Below are positions 9,945 to 18,181 of a stretch of 57,759 nucleotides of DNA, in pieces. Within the stretch, counting starts at the first letter, position 1; each line of letters begins with the position of its first letter. The notes under the pieces were generated by a model, which was given only the letters and a program-made list of their open reading frames with translations, was not told the origin of the DNA and ran no database searches. The translations under genes and the position numbers were made by a program. The DNA is from Methylococcales bacterium (GTDB lineage Bacteria; Pseudomonadota; Gammaproteobacteria; Methylococcales; Methylomonadaceae): the NCBI GenBank assembly GCA_026399075.1, contig JAPLRR010000089.1, forward strand, positions 77,149 to 134,907, in the 5' to 3' direction.

Positions 9945-11540
9945 ATGCCAATAGCAGAAGACTATGCCATGCCCATACATGGGCATTTGGGTGGCTATTT
10001 TCAGCGGGTCAATGATTTTAACGACACGTTCGATATACGCTGGGGCAAAATTGAGTTTAACGTCAATTATGGCGTGCAGGCCAATGTCAAGGTGATCCTT
10101 AAAGTCTATCGGGATCATGGGGTTTGTGAAACCTATATTGTTGACACCGATGCCTATAATATCCGCTGGGATCGTCACCAGCGGGCAAGCCGTGATTTTT
10201 ATATACTCCCGTATTCCAAACAGTTTGGCGCGATTAGTTGCATCAAGTTTGCATTCATTGTGCATTTAGACGAGCATTCCATTGCTTCACAAAAAGACTA
10301 TATTTTCATGGAAGGCCATCAGGCTTGTGATGAACACCCACAAAACCGGGTTATAACCCATGACTGGGCCACGCCAAACAGCTACCGCACTTATGAGCTT
10401 AATTCCTCCGAGTTGCAGTGTGATGCCGATTGGTATAACAACCATTTTGATTCCTTAAACTTGATACCCAAGTTTACCAAAGGCCAGCAATACCACCCTT
10501 ACCATCCCAAGCGCTTTATCCATGACCATATCGACAAGGTAATCCATAGCAAATGGGAAAATCCCAATCGCTTATGCACCATTAAAGTCAGCGTGGATTG
10601 CATCGATGATGCCGACTTTGTCAACCATTTGATCCATGCCAGCCAACAAGGGGTCTTGGTGCAGTGCATCGTTGACTGGCGCAAAATGACACTGACCAAC
10701 AGCCACAATTATGCCCGCCTAAAATGTGCCAAACTCGAACTAATTGGCGTGTTTTGCACAACCAAGCACCACCTCATCGAAGTGGAGCCGGATATGCACA
10801 CCAAATTTGTCATTTTTAATGATGAAGACAGCATAATAGGGTCATTTAACATCACCTTTGACCGTTGGTGGGCGAATTGGGAATCGGGGATGACCTTCCA
10901 TTCCAAAGGCATTTGCCGCTTGTTGGACAATATCTTCCAAAGCCAGCGTGGCGGCGTCAACCAGAAATACGGCATCAACCCCTTAAGCCATTTTAACCTG
11001 CTGTATACGTTTGGCCGGCAAATGATGCTTAATGGCAAACCTTACCGCCCCCATCATGCCATTTTGGCTGAAATCCACCGCGCACGGCATTCGCTCAGGC
11101 TATGTTTGTTTTTAATGGGCGACTTATTGGGCGAACATCATGACAGTGTGGTCGAGGCCCTGATCCAAGCCCAGGCTAGGGGAGTTTATGTGCATATCCT
11201 GTTTAACGGGCATTTGGCTAGGGAAGGGCGGATTGGTGTGGAGCGGCCCATGGATGAAGAGCTTAGCCGCCCGCTGTTACCCGCCGTGCAACGCTTAAGG
11301 AATGCAGGCATCCCCGTTGGTTTGGTTTACGGGCAAGACGACCACCCAGTGCCATACTCCCCTATCCATTCCAAGTATTGCATTATCGATGATGCGATTG
11401 TGATAGAAGGTAGTTTTAATTGGTATAATACCTCAGTTTTCTCGCATGACTTGGTTGTGGTGGCCAATAACCACCAAGTAGCTAAGCCTTACCTCTATGA
11501 GTTTGAGCAAATACAACAGTGCTTTAGGGTTTTTTATTGA
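9945..11540 (+). CDS. Phospholipase D-like protein with two HKD motifs and a beta-rich N-terminal region
   Basis: 531 residues. The C-terminal two thirds has two PLD repeats. The first motif is H285-T-K287 with Asn292 where Asp is expected, followed by GSFN at 299-302; the second is complete (H475-S-K477, D482, then GSFNW). The first 150 residues are aromatic- and beta-rich and could be another ligand-binding domain, possibly carbohydrate binding, but I cannot assign it. PLD-fold enzymes include lipases, nucleases and phosphatidyl transferases; the substrate here is unknown. There is no signal peptide or membrane segment. ATG 9945 is preceded by a strong AAGGAGAG (9932-9939), better than an in-frame GTG at 9894. 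It lies 93 bp after the EEP gene on the same strand, suggesting a shared function. Confidence 0.85.
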   Translation: MPIAEDYAMPIHGHLGGYFQRVNDFNDTFDIRWGKIEFNVNYGVQANVKVILKVYRDHGVCETYIVDTDAYNIRWDRHQRASRDFYILPYSKQFGAISCIKFAFIVHLDEHSIASQKDYIFMEGHQACDEHPQNRVITHDWATPNSYRTYELNSSELQCDADWYNNHFDSLNLIPKFTKGQQYHPYHPKRFIHDHIDKVIHSKWENPNRLCTIKVSVDCIDDADFVNHLIHASQQGVLVQCIVDWRKMTLTNSHNYARLKCAKLELIGVFCTTKHHLIEVEPDMHTKFVIFNDEDSIIGSFNITFDRWWANWESGMTFHSKGICRLLDNIFQSQRGGVNQKYGINPLSHFNLLYTFGRQMMLNGKPYRPHHAILAEIHRARHSLRLCLFLMGDLLGEHHDSVVEALIQAQARGVYVHILFNGHLAREGRIGVERPMDEELSRPLLPAVQRLRNAGIPVGLVYGQDDHPVPYSPIHSKYCIIDDAIVIEGSFNWYNTSVFSHDLVVVANNHQVAKPYLYEFEQIQQCFRVFY

Positions 11541-11644
11541 TTAGTCGGCTTGTTGATTATCCAGCCCCGCATCTAAAAAAATCGGGAGGTGAATAGGCAC
11601 ATGAAAATGCTTTTTAACAAACCGCAACGGATACTGGGGTAACA

Positions 11645-11725
11645 ATAAAATATACAATTGAAGTGGAGCAAGAAATGGATGGCCGTTGGATTGCTAAGTT
11701 CGGTACTATCTGTGAACACGTTTAG
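11645..11725 (+). pseudogene. hicB-like gene fragment, start codon lost
   Basis: Positions about 11612-11695 closely match 13906-13990, the upstream region and first codons of the intact hicB-like gene. Here the start ATG has become ATA (11645-11647), and the shared reading (KYTIEVEQEMDGRWIA) breaks after about 17 codons into unrelated sequence and a stop at 11723-11725. This is a decayed partial duplicate. The rest of the 11541-11891 gap holds only repeat sequence. Confidence 0.8.
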
Positions 11726-11796
11726 CGCCGCGTTGGCTTGCCAATAGTTTTGGGTATGGCAAATGCCAGTCGATTGGGATAATGTAAGCCGTTAGC

Positions 11797-11872
11797 CGAC
11801 AGTTTCTGCAATATCGACATAATCCACGTTTTTGTCGGGTTACGGCTGCCGCCTAACCCGACCAACGAAACT
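11797..11872 (+). repeat. Palindromic dispersed repeat, family 1, copy 1
   Basis: About 75 bp closely resembling 12489-12563. Its core is GTCGGGTTA (11834-11842) facing TAACCCGAC (11854-11862), able to form a hairpin. It ends just before the ribosome site of the Uma2 gene. No transposase is linked; REP-like or MITE-like in character. Confidence 0.7.
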
Positions 11873-11891
11873 TGCTTAGGAGGTGATATTC

Positions 11892-12476
11892 ATGTCGGCA
11901 CTACAAAAACTTATTCCTTTAACAGAACAAGACTATCTGGCCTATGAGTTGGCAGCTGACATCCGTCACGAATTTGTCGATGGACAGCTTTATGCGATGG
12001 CGGGGGCAGGTGAGCGGCATAACCGTATTAGCCTGAATATAGGTTTTCACCTACGCGCAGCGGCACGCGGCGGGCTATGTGGTGTGTTTATCAGCGACAT
12101 GAAGTTACGCGCTGCAAATCACAACGCCTACTATTATCCCGACGTGATGCTAGTGTGTAACCCCGACGACAACGGCGAATACTATAAACAACAACCGTGC
12201 TTTATTGCCGAAGTCTTATCGCCGAGCACAGAAAACATAGACCGCCGCGAAAAATTGCTGGCTTACCAAAAAATCCCCAGCTTGCGCTATTACTTGCTGG
12301 TAAGCACAACGCAACAGTGCGTTGAATATTTTGTCCGAGACGCGCAAGACGCATGGCAAACCGCATTCTTAGAGGCTGATGAAACTCTGGCTATTGACTG
12401 TGACGGCTATCACGCGGTTTTAACCTTGGCGGATATTTATGAGGATGTGGTAGTAGAGTCCAGTAGGCTAGGTTAG
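11892..12476 (+). CDS. Uma2 family (DUF820) PD-(D/E)XK nuclease-fold protein
   Basis: 194 residues with the Uma2 pattern: RHEFVDGQLYAMAG near the start, PDVMLVC carrying the predicted metal-binding Asp, and FIAEVLSPST followed by the basic DRREKLLAYQKI helix. The family has a restriction-endonuclease-like fold and occurs in many copies in cyanobacteria and some proteobacteria; the biological role is unknown. ATG 11892 is supported by AGGAGGTGA at 11878-11886. The gene is flanked on both sides by copies of the same palindromic repeat, and its stop codon lies inside the second copy. It stands at the head of a run of toxin-antitoxin genes and may be mobile cargo. Confidence 0.9.
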   Translation: MSALQKLIPLTEQDYLAYELAADIRHEFVDGQLYAMAGAGERHNRISLNIGFHLRAAARGGLCGVFISDMKLRAANHNAYYYPDVMLVCNPDDNGEYYKQQPCFIAEVLSPSTENIDRREKLLAYQKIPSLRYYLLVSTTQQCVEYFVRDAQDAWQTAFLEADETLAIDCDGYHAVLTLADIYEDVVVESSRLG

Positions 12477-12563
12477 GCGTAGCGTACTCGACATTTTCGG
12501 CAATATAGACAAAAACCACACTTTGTCGGGTTACGGCTATCGCCTAACCTGACCTACGAAACT
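12463..12563 (+). repeat. Palindromic dispersed repeat, family 1, copy 2
   Basis: Outer arms at 12463-12479 and 12541-12557 are complementary at 15 of 17 positions, with an inner GTCGGGTTA/TAACCTGAC pair at 12525-12553. It overlaps the last 14 bases of the Uma2 gene and ends 11 bp before the phd-like gene. Confidence 0.7.
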
Positions 12564-12574
12564 TAGGCGTAACC

Positions 12575-12826
12575 ATGCAACCCATATTAGCACCGTTTAG
12601 CGCGAGTATTTCAGAATTAAAAAGAAACCCTACCGCTTTGCTCAATCAAGCACAAGGCGAGGCTATCGCAATCCTTAACCATAATTTGCCAACAGCTTAC
12701 CTCGTGCCTGCTAATGTGTATGAACAACTGATGGAAAAATTAGAAGATTATGAATTAAGCAAAATAGTGACAGAACGCCAAGCTGAAAAGCATTTGGCAA
12801 TCGACGTTTCGCTTGATGACTTATAG
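12575..12826 (+). CDS. Type II antitoxin, Phd/YefM family
   Basis: 83 residues. The N-terminal half fits the Phd/YefM DNA-binding fold: a short strand, SISELKRNP, then a hydrophobic core ending in NLPTAYLVPANVYEQLMEKLEDYEL. The acidic C-terminal tail would wrap the toxin. Antitoxins of this family bind their own promoter and neutralise a RelE-type partner. The stop overlaps the start of the downstream relE gene by 11 bp, so the two are translationally coupled. This is the only toxin-antitoxin pair in the window that looks fully intact. Confidence 0.9.
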   Translation: MQPILAPFSASISELKRNPTALLNQAQGEAIAILNHNLPTAYLVPANVYEQLMEKLEDYELSKIVTERQAEKHLAIDVSLDDL

Positions 12827-13109
12827 ATTAAAGTTTTTGCCTAGTGCGAAAAAAGAATGGGACAAGCTGGATAACAGCATTAAATCCAATTTTAAAAACA
12901 AGTTGGAAAAGTGCTTGGAAAATCCGCGTATTCCAGCAAACCGCTTAACGGGTTTTGATAACGCCTATAAAATTAAACTTCGTTCAGCGGGGTATCGGCT
13001 TGTTTATGAGGTTGATGACCAAGAAATAATCGTTTTTGTGATTGCCGTGGGTAAACGGGAAAATAACAGCGTGTACGACAAGGCAAGAGACCGAACACTA
13101 AAGACGTAA
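12816..13109 (+). CDS. Type II toxin, RelE/ParE superfamily mRNA interferase
   Basis: 97 residues, the typical RelE length. It opens with YRLKFLPSAKKEWDKLD, and later has NRLTGFDNAYKIKLRSAGYRLVYEV and the C-terminal IVFVIAVGKRENNSVY, which carry the usual basic and aromatic residues of the ribosome-dependent RNase active site. ATG 12816 overlaps the antitoxin gene. Cognate antitoxin is immediately upstream. No frameshift or stop interrupts it, unlike the toxins in the neighbouring modules. Confidence 0.9.
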   Translation: MTYRLKFLPSAKKEWDKLDNSIKSNFKNKLEKCLENPRIPANRLTGFDNAYKIKLRSAGYRLVYEVDDQEIIVFVIAVGKRENNSVYDKARDRTLKT

Positions 13110-13120
13110 TAGCAGCGTAG

Positions 13121-13147
13121 GTTGGGTTGCGCTTTTTGCAATCCAAC
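13121..13147 (+). terminator. Hairpin after the relE gene
   Basis: GTTGGGTTGC at 13121-13130 pairs with GCAATCCAAC at 13138-13147 (9 of 10 positions), with a 7-nt loop containing TTTTT. Either a terminator for the phd-relE pair or another small REP-like unit. Confidence 0.5.
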
Positions 13148-13210
13148 TAATCAACAGAAATTCTAGGTTCATAAAATATATTGCATAAAACTAAGTAATA
13201 GAGAGCTGTG

Positions 13211-13429
13211 ATGATTTTACAAGAACAATTATTTGAAGAAATTGCGTTAATACCGACTGAAAAATACGCAGAAGTTTATGACTTTCTGCATTATTTTCGC
13301 TTAGGGTTAATACAGGCGGAGGATACACAAATAGCAGGGAGTTTTTTTAATATACTTACGCAATTATCCGATGACTTTATGAGTGAAGGTAGAAACCAAT
13401 TACCTTTACAAATAAGGGACGATACCTAA
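13211..13429 (+). CDS. Small VapB-position antitoxin-like protein
   Basis: 72 residues, beginning ILQEQLFEEIALIPTEKYAEVYDFLHYF. I do not recognise a named DNA-binding fold with certainty; small proteins with this kind of helical start occur upstream of PIN-domain toxins. The stop (TAA 13427-13429) shares a base with the ATG of the vapC remnant, the usual coupling of antitoxin and toxin, so antitoxin is the best guess. ATG 13211 is preceded by AGAGAG. The frame is open although the partner is broken. Confidence 0.65.
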   Translation: MILQEQLFEEIALIPTEKYAEVYDFLHYFRLGLIQAEDTQIAGSFFNILTQLSDDFMSEGRNQLPLQIRDDT

Positions 13430-13830
13430 TGTATATGCTCGATACTAATATTTGTATTTATATTAAAAACAATAAGCCGCCGCATGTTTTAGAAAATTAA
13501 AATCTTTTGATGCTAATCAGGTTTGCATGTCATCGGTTACCTATGCAGAAAATATTTTATGTTGCGATGAAAAGTCGGCAGCCAATTAAAAATATAGAAC
13601 AAATCATTGCCTTAAAAAATGCCATAACCATTTTAAATTTTGATGAATCGGCGGCTGAAAAATACGGTGAAATTCGTGCTGATTTAGAAAAGCAAGGCTT
13701 AGTGATTGGCTCAAATGATTTTTTAATTGCGGCTTATGCGTTGAGCGAGCAGTGTGTTTTAGCGTCTAATAATCTACGCGAATTTAATCGCGTTAAAATT
13801 TATATACTCAAAATTAGGCTTAGTTATTAG
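13429..13830 (+). pseudogene. VapC-like PIN-domain toxin, broken by two frameshifts
   Basis: From ATG 13429 the reading gives the PIN start (MLDTNICIYI) and stops at 13498-13500. A second frame continues the protein (LKSFDANQVCMSSVTYAE) and stops at 13587-13589. A third frame carries the rest: SRQPIKNIEQ, then DFDESAAEKYGEIRADLE-like sequence and the conserved GSNDFLIAAYAL with its acidic residue, to 13830. Joined, these resemble a full VapC RNase of about 130 residues. The last residues after EFNRV also depart from the family. No active toxin can be made from this gene. Confidence 0.85.
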
Positions 13831-13937
13831 GTTTAAGCTTTAAATTATCCTACTGCGGATATTATGCAAGATTTTGAAAATGCCTAAAATAATTTCAAAC
13901 GCTAGTTTTAACAAGCCGCATAAATACTGAGGTAACA

Positions 13938-14138
13938 ATGAAATATAAAATTGAATTGGAGCAAGAAACTGATGGACGCTGGATAGCTGAAATAGAGGGT
14001 CTTTCTGGTGCCATGGTATACGGGGACACGCGAGAACAAGCGATTAAAAATGTAGAAGTCTTAGCGTTGCGTATTCTTGCAGACCGTTTGGAGTTTGGTG
14101 AAGTACCCGACGAGCTGGAATTGTTATTTGCGGCATGA
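13938..14138 (+). CDS. HicB-type antitoxin (short form)
   Basis: 66 residues with the HicB core: YKIELEQETDGRWIAEIEGLSGAMVYGDTREQAIKNVEVLALRIL, a degraded RNase H-like fold that binds HicA. It lacks a C-terminal DNA-binding domain, as many short HicB proteins do. A GAGGTAACA site precedes the ATG. The stop overlaps the start of the downstream hicA reading by ATGA. Upstream sequence and first codons are duplicated at about 11612-11695 in decayed form. The antitoxin is intact although its toxin is not. Confidence 0.85.
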   Translation: MKYKIELEQETDGRWIAEIEGLSGAMVYGDTREQAIKNVEVLALRILADRLEFGEVPDELELLFAA

Positions 14139-14347
14139 GTTCATTCCCAAGTACAAAAGCATAACAAGTATTCGCGGCTTTAGTCCGAATAAGTTAGTCA
14201 GTAAAAAGACAATCGGGTTCTCATAAGGTGTTGCAGCGAGAAGGTTATGAGGATTTTGTTTTTGCCTTTCATCAAAGTGAAGAGATTGGTAGCCGAATGT
14301 TGCAACGTATCGCCAAAAAAACCGGATTGATGCCTGATGATTTATAA
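14135..14347 (+). pseudogene. HicA toxin gene with two in-frame stop codons
   Basis: One frame from ATG 14135 to TAA 14345-14347 reads as a complete 70-codon HicA except for TAA at 14162-14164 and TAG at 14195-14197. After the second stop it has RQSGSHKVLQREG with the catalytic His, then FAFHQSEEIGSRMLQRIAKKTGL, the classic HicA ending. There is no frameshift. The second stop sits where related proteins often have Trp, so a single base change could explain it. The 3' end runs to 67 bp before carB. Confidence 0.85.
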
Positions 14348-14414
14348 TGACCGATACCGAACTGTTTTTATCGCTGAGCCGATAATAGAAAATCCCAACC
14401 ATAAAATAAACAAC

Positions 14415-17400
14415 ATGCCAAAAAGAACCGACATAAAATCCATACTTTTACTGGGCGCAGGCCCTATCGTTATTGGTCAAGCCTGTGAATTTGACTACTC
14501 TGGCACGCAGGCGTGTAAAGCCTTGCGCGAAGAGGGCTACCGCGTGATTTTGGTCAACTCCAATCCCGCCACGATTATGACCGACCCCGATATGGCGGAC
14601 GCGATTTATATCGAGCCGATTGATTGGCAAACGGTGGAGAAAATCATCGCCAAAGAACGCCCCGATGCGATTTTGCCGACGATGGGCGGACAAACGGCCT
14701 TGAACTGTGCCTTGGCTTTGGATGCGCACGGCGTACTGGCAAAGTACAACGTGGAAATGATAGGCGCAACCAAAGAGGCCATTAATATGGCTGAAGACCG
14801 CCAGTTGTTCAACGAGGCGATGGCGCGTATCGGTTATGAAGTGGCGAAGTCAAAAACCGCGCACTCTATGGAAGAAGCCTTGGCGGCGCAAAAAGAAGTG
14901 GGTTATCCCACGGTGATTCGTCCATCGTTTACGATGGGCGGCAGCGGCGGCGGTATTGCCTATAACAAAGAAGAATTTATTGAAATTTGCGAACGCGGTT
15001 TGTATTTGTCGCCGACCAATGAATTGCTGATTGAAGAATCGGTATTGGGTTGGAAAGAATACGAAATGGAAGTGGTGCGCGATTCTAAAGACAATTGCAT
15101 TATCGTGTGTTCGATAGAAAACTTTGACCCGATGGGCGTGCATACGGGCGATTCGATCACTGTTGCACCTGCGCAAACCTTAACCGACAAGGAATACCAA
15201 ATCCTGCGGAACGTGTCGGTGGCGGTGTTGCGTGAAATCGGCGTGGATACTGGGGGTTCTAACGTGCAGGTCGCCATTAATCCGGCGGACGGACGTTTGA
15301 TTGTGATTGAAATGAACCCGCGCGTGTCGCGTTCTTCGGCTTTGGCTTCCAAAGCCACCGGTTTTCCGATTGCCAAAGTGGCAGCAAAATTGGCGGTGGG
15401 TTTTACCCTTGATGAACTGAAAAACGAGATTACTGGTGGTGCAACGCCAGCATCGTTTGAGCCGACTATCGATTATGTCGTGACTAAAGTCCCGCGCTTT
15501 ACCTTTGAAAAATTCGCCCAAGCTGATGACCGTTTAACCACACAAATGAAGTCGGTTGGCGAAGTGATGGCGATAGGCCGCACGTTTCAAGAATCCTTGC
15601 AAAAAGCCTTGCGCGGTTTGGAAATTGGCATCGATGGTTTGACTGAAGTTACTGATTTAACCGACGAAAACGCCGCCGACAAAATGCGCCGCGAAATGCG
15701 CCATCCTGGCCCTGACCGTTTATTGTATGTCGCCGATGCTTTCCGTTTTGGCATGACGCTAGAAGAGGTACATGAGTCCAGCAAAATCGACCCGTGGTTC
15801 TTGGCGCAAGTGCAAGATTTGGTGCTGACCGAGCAATCGTTAGCCAAAAAAACCTTATCTACGTTGGAATCCGGCGAGTTGTACAAACTTAAACGTAAAG
15901 GGTTTTCAGACCGCCGCATCGCCAAGTTACTGGATGCCTCCGAAACCGAAGTGCGTAACGTGCGCCATAAACAAGGCATCCGTCCTGTGTATAAGCGCAT
16001 AGATTCGTGCGCGGCGGAATTTTCTTCGGATACGGCGTATTTGTATTCCACTTACGAGGAAGAGTGTGAAGCCCGGGTGTCGGACAAAGAAAAAATCATC
16101 ATTCTGGGCGGTGGCCCTAACCGTATCGGGCAAGGCATTGAGTTTGACTATTGCTGTGTCCATGCGGCCTTGGCTTTGCGGGAAGATGGTTATGAAACCA
16201 TTATGATTAACTGCAACCCTGAAACCGTGTCCACCGATTTTGACACCTCCGACCGTTTGTATTTTGAATCTTTAACGCTGGAAGACGTGCTGGAAATCGT
16301 GCATTTGGAAAAACCCAAAGGCGTGATTGTCCAATACGGCGGGCAAACCCCGCTCAAACTGGCGCGCGCTTTAGAAGCTGCGGGCGTGCCAATTATTGGC
16401 ACGTCCCCCGATTCCATCGATTTGGCGGAAGACCGCGAGCGTTTCCAAAAATTGTTGGAACGTTTAGGCTTAAGACAACCGCCAAATGCGACCGCACGTT
16501 CAGTCGATCAGGCACTCAATGCCGCCAAAGAATTGGGCTATCCTTTAGTGGTTAGGCCATCTTATGTGTTGGGTGGTCGCGCGATGGAAATCGTGTTCAA
16601 CGAAGAAGGCTTGCAACGCTATATGAAAGAAGCGGTTAGCGTGTCCAACGATTCGCCAGTGTTGCTGGATCGCTTTTTGGATGATGCGGTGGAAATGGAC
16701 GTGGATGCGATTTACGACGGCGAGCGCGTGTTAATCGGCGGTTTGATGGAACATATCGAACAAGCGGGCGTACACTCCGGCGATTCGGCGTGTTCTTTGC
16801 CGCCGTATGAATTGGCCCCCGCCCTACAAGACCAATTACGCGAACAAGTCGGCAAAATGGCTGAAGCTTTGGGTGTAAGAGGTTTGATGAACACCCAGTT
16901 TGCTATCCAAGGTGAAGACATTTATGTGCTGGAAGTCAATCCGCGCGCCTCGCGTACCGCGCCGTTCGTGTCCAAAGCCACGGGTTATGCGCTGGCAAAA
17001 ATCGCCGCACGCGTGATGGTCGGGCAAACCCTAGCGCAACAAGGCGTTACCGAAGAACGCATTCCTAGCTATTTTTCCGTAAAAGAAGCGGTGTTCCCGT
17101 TTGTTAAATTCCCAGGTGTAGATCCTTTGTTAGGGCCAGAAATGAAATCGACGGGCGAAGTGATGGGCGTAGGCAAAACCTTTGGTGAAGCGTTTGCCAA
17201 ATCCCAACGCGCAGCAGGTGTCAATTTAAATGCCAGCGGCAAAGTGCTAATCAGCATCCGTGATGCCGATAAGGCCAAAGCCCCCGAAGTCGCCAGAATG
17301 TTGGTCGATAAAAAATATGAAATCGTCGCGACAGGTGGCACGGCACGTTTCTTAAAAGAAGCGGGCATCCCTTGTGAAGTGGTGTATAAAGTCAACGAAG

Positions 17401-17633
17401 GCCGCCCTAACACCGTGGACATGATTAAAAACGACCAAATCCAGTTGATTATCAACACCACCGAAGGCAAAAAAGCCATTTCCGATTCATTTACAATGCG
17501 TAGGGAAGCCTTGCAACATCGGGTCACTTACTACACCACCATGGCAGGGGCGAAAGCCGCGTGTTATGCCTTGGGTGAATTGGATGCCGGCGATGTGAAT
17601 TGTTTGCAGGATTTGCATAAGAGTTTGAGTTAA
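14415..17633 (+). CDS. carB: Carbamoyl-phosphate synthase, large subunit
   Basis: 1072 residues, almost exactly the E. coli length. It makes carbamoyl phosphate from glutamine-derived ammonia, bicarbonate and 2 ATP, feeding arginine and pyrimidine synthesis. The start [23 protein letters not shown] matches the family, so ATG 14415 is preferred over the open frame that extends to 14337. Two homologous ATP-grasp halves are seen ([15 protein letters not shown] in the first, [16 protein letters not shown] in the second), then a C-terminal allosteric MGS domain (about 940 onward, [10 protein letters not shown]). The small subunit gene carA, usually directly upstream, is not in the window; the toxin-antitoxin island is there instead. 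Confidence 0.98.
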   Translation: MPKRTDIKSILLLGAGPIVIGQACEFDYSGTQACKALREEGYRVILVNSNPATIMTDPDMADAIYIEPIDWQTVEKIIAKERPDAILPTMGGQTALNCALALDAHGVLAKYNVEMIGATKEAINMAEDRQLFNEAMARIGYEVAKSKTAHSMEEALAAQKEVGYPTVIRPSFTMGGSGGGIAYNKEEFIEICERGLYLSPTNELLIEESVLGWKEYEMEVVRDSKDNCIIVCSIENFDPMGVHTGDSITVAPAQTLTDKEYQILRNVSVAVLREIGVDTGGSNVQVAINPADGRLIVIEMNPRVSRSSALASKATGFPIAKVAAKLAVGFTLDELKNEITGGATPASFEPTIDYVVTKVPRFTFEKFAQADDRLTTQMKSVGEVMAIGRTFQESLQKALRGLEIGIDGLTEVTDLTDENAADKMRREMRHPGPDRLLYVADAFRFGMTLEEVHESSKIDPWFLAQVQDLVLTEQSLAKKTLSTLESGELYKLKRKGFSDRRIAKLLDASETEVRNVRHKQGIRPVYKRIDSCAAEFSSDTAYLYSTYEEECEARVSDKEKIIILGGGPNRIGQGIEFDYCCVHAALALREDGYETIMINCNPETVSTDFDTSDRLYFESLTLEDVLEIVHLEKPKGVIVQYGGQTPLKLARALEAAGVPIIGTSPDSIDLAEDRERFQKLLERLGLRQPPNATARSVDQALNAAKELGYPLVVRPSYVLGGRAMEIVFNEEGLQRYMKEAVSVSNDSPVLLDRFLDDAVEMDVDAIYDGERVLIGGLMEHIEQAGVHSGDSACSLPPYELAPALQDQLREQVGKMAEALGVRGLMNTQFAIQGEDIYVLEVNPRASRTAPFVSKATGYALAKIAARVMVGQTLAQQGVTEERIPSYFSVKEAVFPFVKFPGVDPLLGPEMKSTGEVMGVGKTFGEAFAKSQRAAGVNLNASGKVLISIRDADKAKAPEVARMLVDKKYEIVATGGTARFLKEAGIPCEVVYKVNEGRPNTVDMIKNDQIQLIINTTEGKKAISDSFTMRREALQHRVTYYTTMAGAKAACYALGELDAGDVNCLQDLHKSLS

Positions 17634-17640
17634 AAGTTTT

Positions 17641-17677
17641 GTAGGTCGGGTTAGGTATTAGCCATAACCCGACCTGC
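17641..17677 (+). repeat. Palindromic dispersed repeat, family 1, short copy 3
   Basis: GTAGGTCGGGTTA at 17641-17653 faces TAACCCGACCTGC at 17665-17677, sharing its core with the copies at 11834-11862 and 12525-12553. It lies 7 bp after the carB stop and could also act as a terminator hairpin. Confidence 0.65.
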
Positions 17678-17700
17678 GAATTTTATAAAAGGAGGTAAAT

Positions 17701-17949
17701 ATGCAAGCTATTATGATAGATAATGAGCTTTCCGCAACGGTTAACGAAATTGCGCGTGAATTAAATATATCGCAACAAGACTTTCTTAAACAAGCAATTG
17801 AGGACTATGTAAAAAAAATCAAAAAACATCAGGCATTGTTGGCGTTTGCAGGGATATTGCAAGAAAATGAAGCAGATGATTTTTTGGCAACTATTCAGCA
17901 AAGCCGTGTCAATAAAACCTTAGAAATTAATTGCGGTGACAAAAATTGA
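17701..17949 (+). CDS. Small antitoxin-like protein (ribbon-helix-helix type suspected)
   Basis: 82 residues. The N-terminal stretch (IDNELSATVNEIARELNISQQDFLKQAIEDYVKKIKKHQ) looks like a strand followed by helices with a membership resembling RHH or helix-type antitoxins; the remainder (LAFAGILQENEADDFLATIQQSRVNKT) would be the toxin-binding tail. The start is strongly supported by AAAGGAGGT a few bases before ATG 17701. No toxin follows; instead an overlapping truncated DUF1640-like gene begins at 17936. Probably an orphan antitoxin; assignment is by pattern only. Confidence 0.6.
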   Translation: MQAIMIDNELSATVNEIARELNISQQDFLKQAIEDYVKKIKKHQALLAFAGILQENEADDFLATIQQSRVNKTLEINCGDKN

Positions 17950-18112
17950 ACTGGCAAAATTAGACGACTTAGCAAGCAAGCGGGATTTAAAAGAGCTGGA
18001 GTTAAAAATTGCAGAAAACAAAGCCGAACTAGTTCGTTGGGTGGTCGGTGTTGGCTTGCTTCAAATAACCATTATCGCTGGCTTGATTTTTAAGCTTGCT
18101 GACAAGTTATAA
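17936..18112 (+). CDS. Short DUF1640/CCDC90-like coiled-coil membrane protein, probably N-terminally truncated
   Basis: 58 residues from GTG 17936: a charged coiled-coil segment (LASKRDLKELELKIAENKAELVRW) and a C-terminal transmembrane helix (VVGVGLLQITIIAGLIFKL). This is the layout of the C-terminal half of bacterial DUF1640 proteins, which normally have about 40 further N-terminal residues. No sequence for that part is visible upstream because the antitoxin-like gene occupies it, with a 14-bp overlap. It may be a remnant or a minimal version; function unknown. Confidence 0.5.
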   Translation: MTKIELAKLDDLASKRDLKELELKIAENKAELVRWVVGVGLLQITIIAGLIFKLADKL

Positions 18113-18181
18113 CAACGTGTTCAGCTGCGTTTATAGGATGTACTGAGGTAAAAAGTGTAACTACACAAGAAAAGGTGTGTT

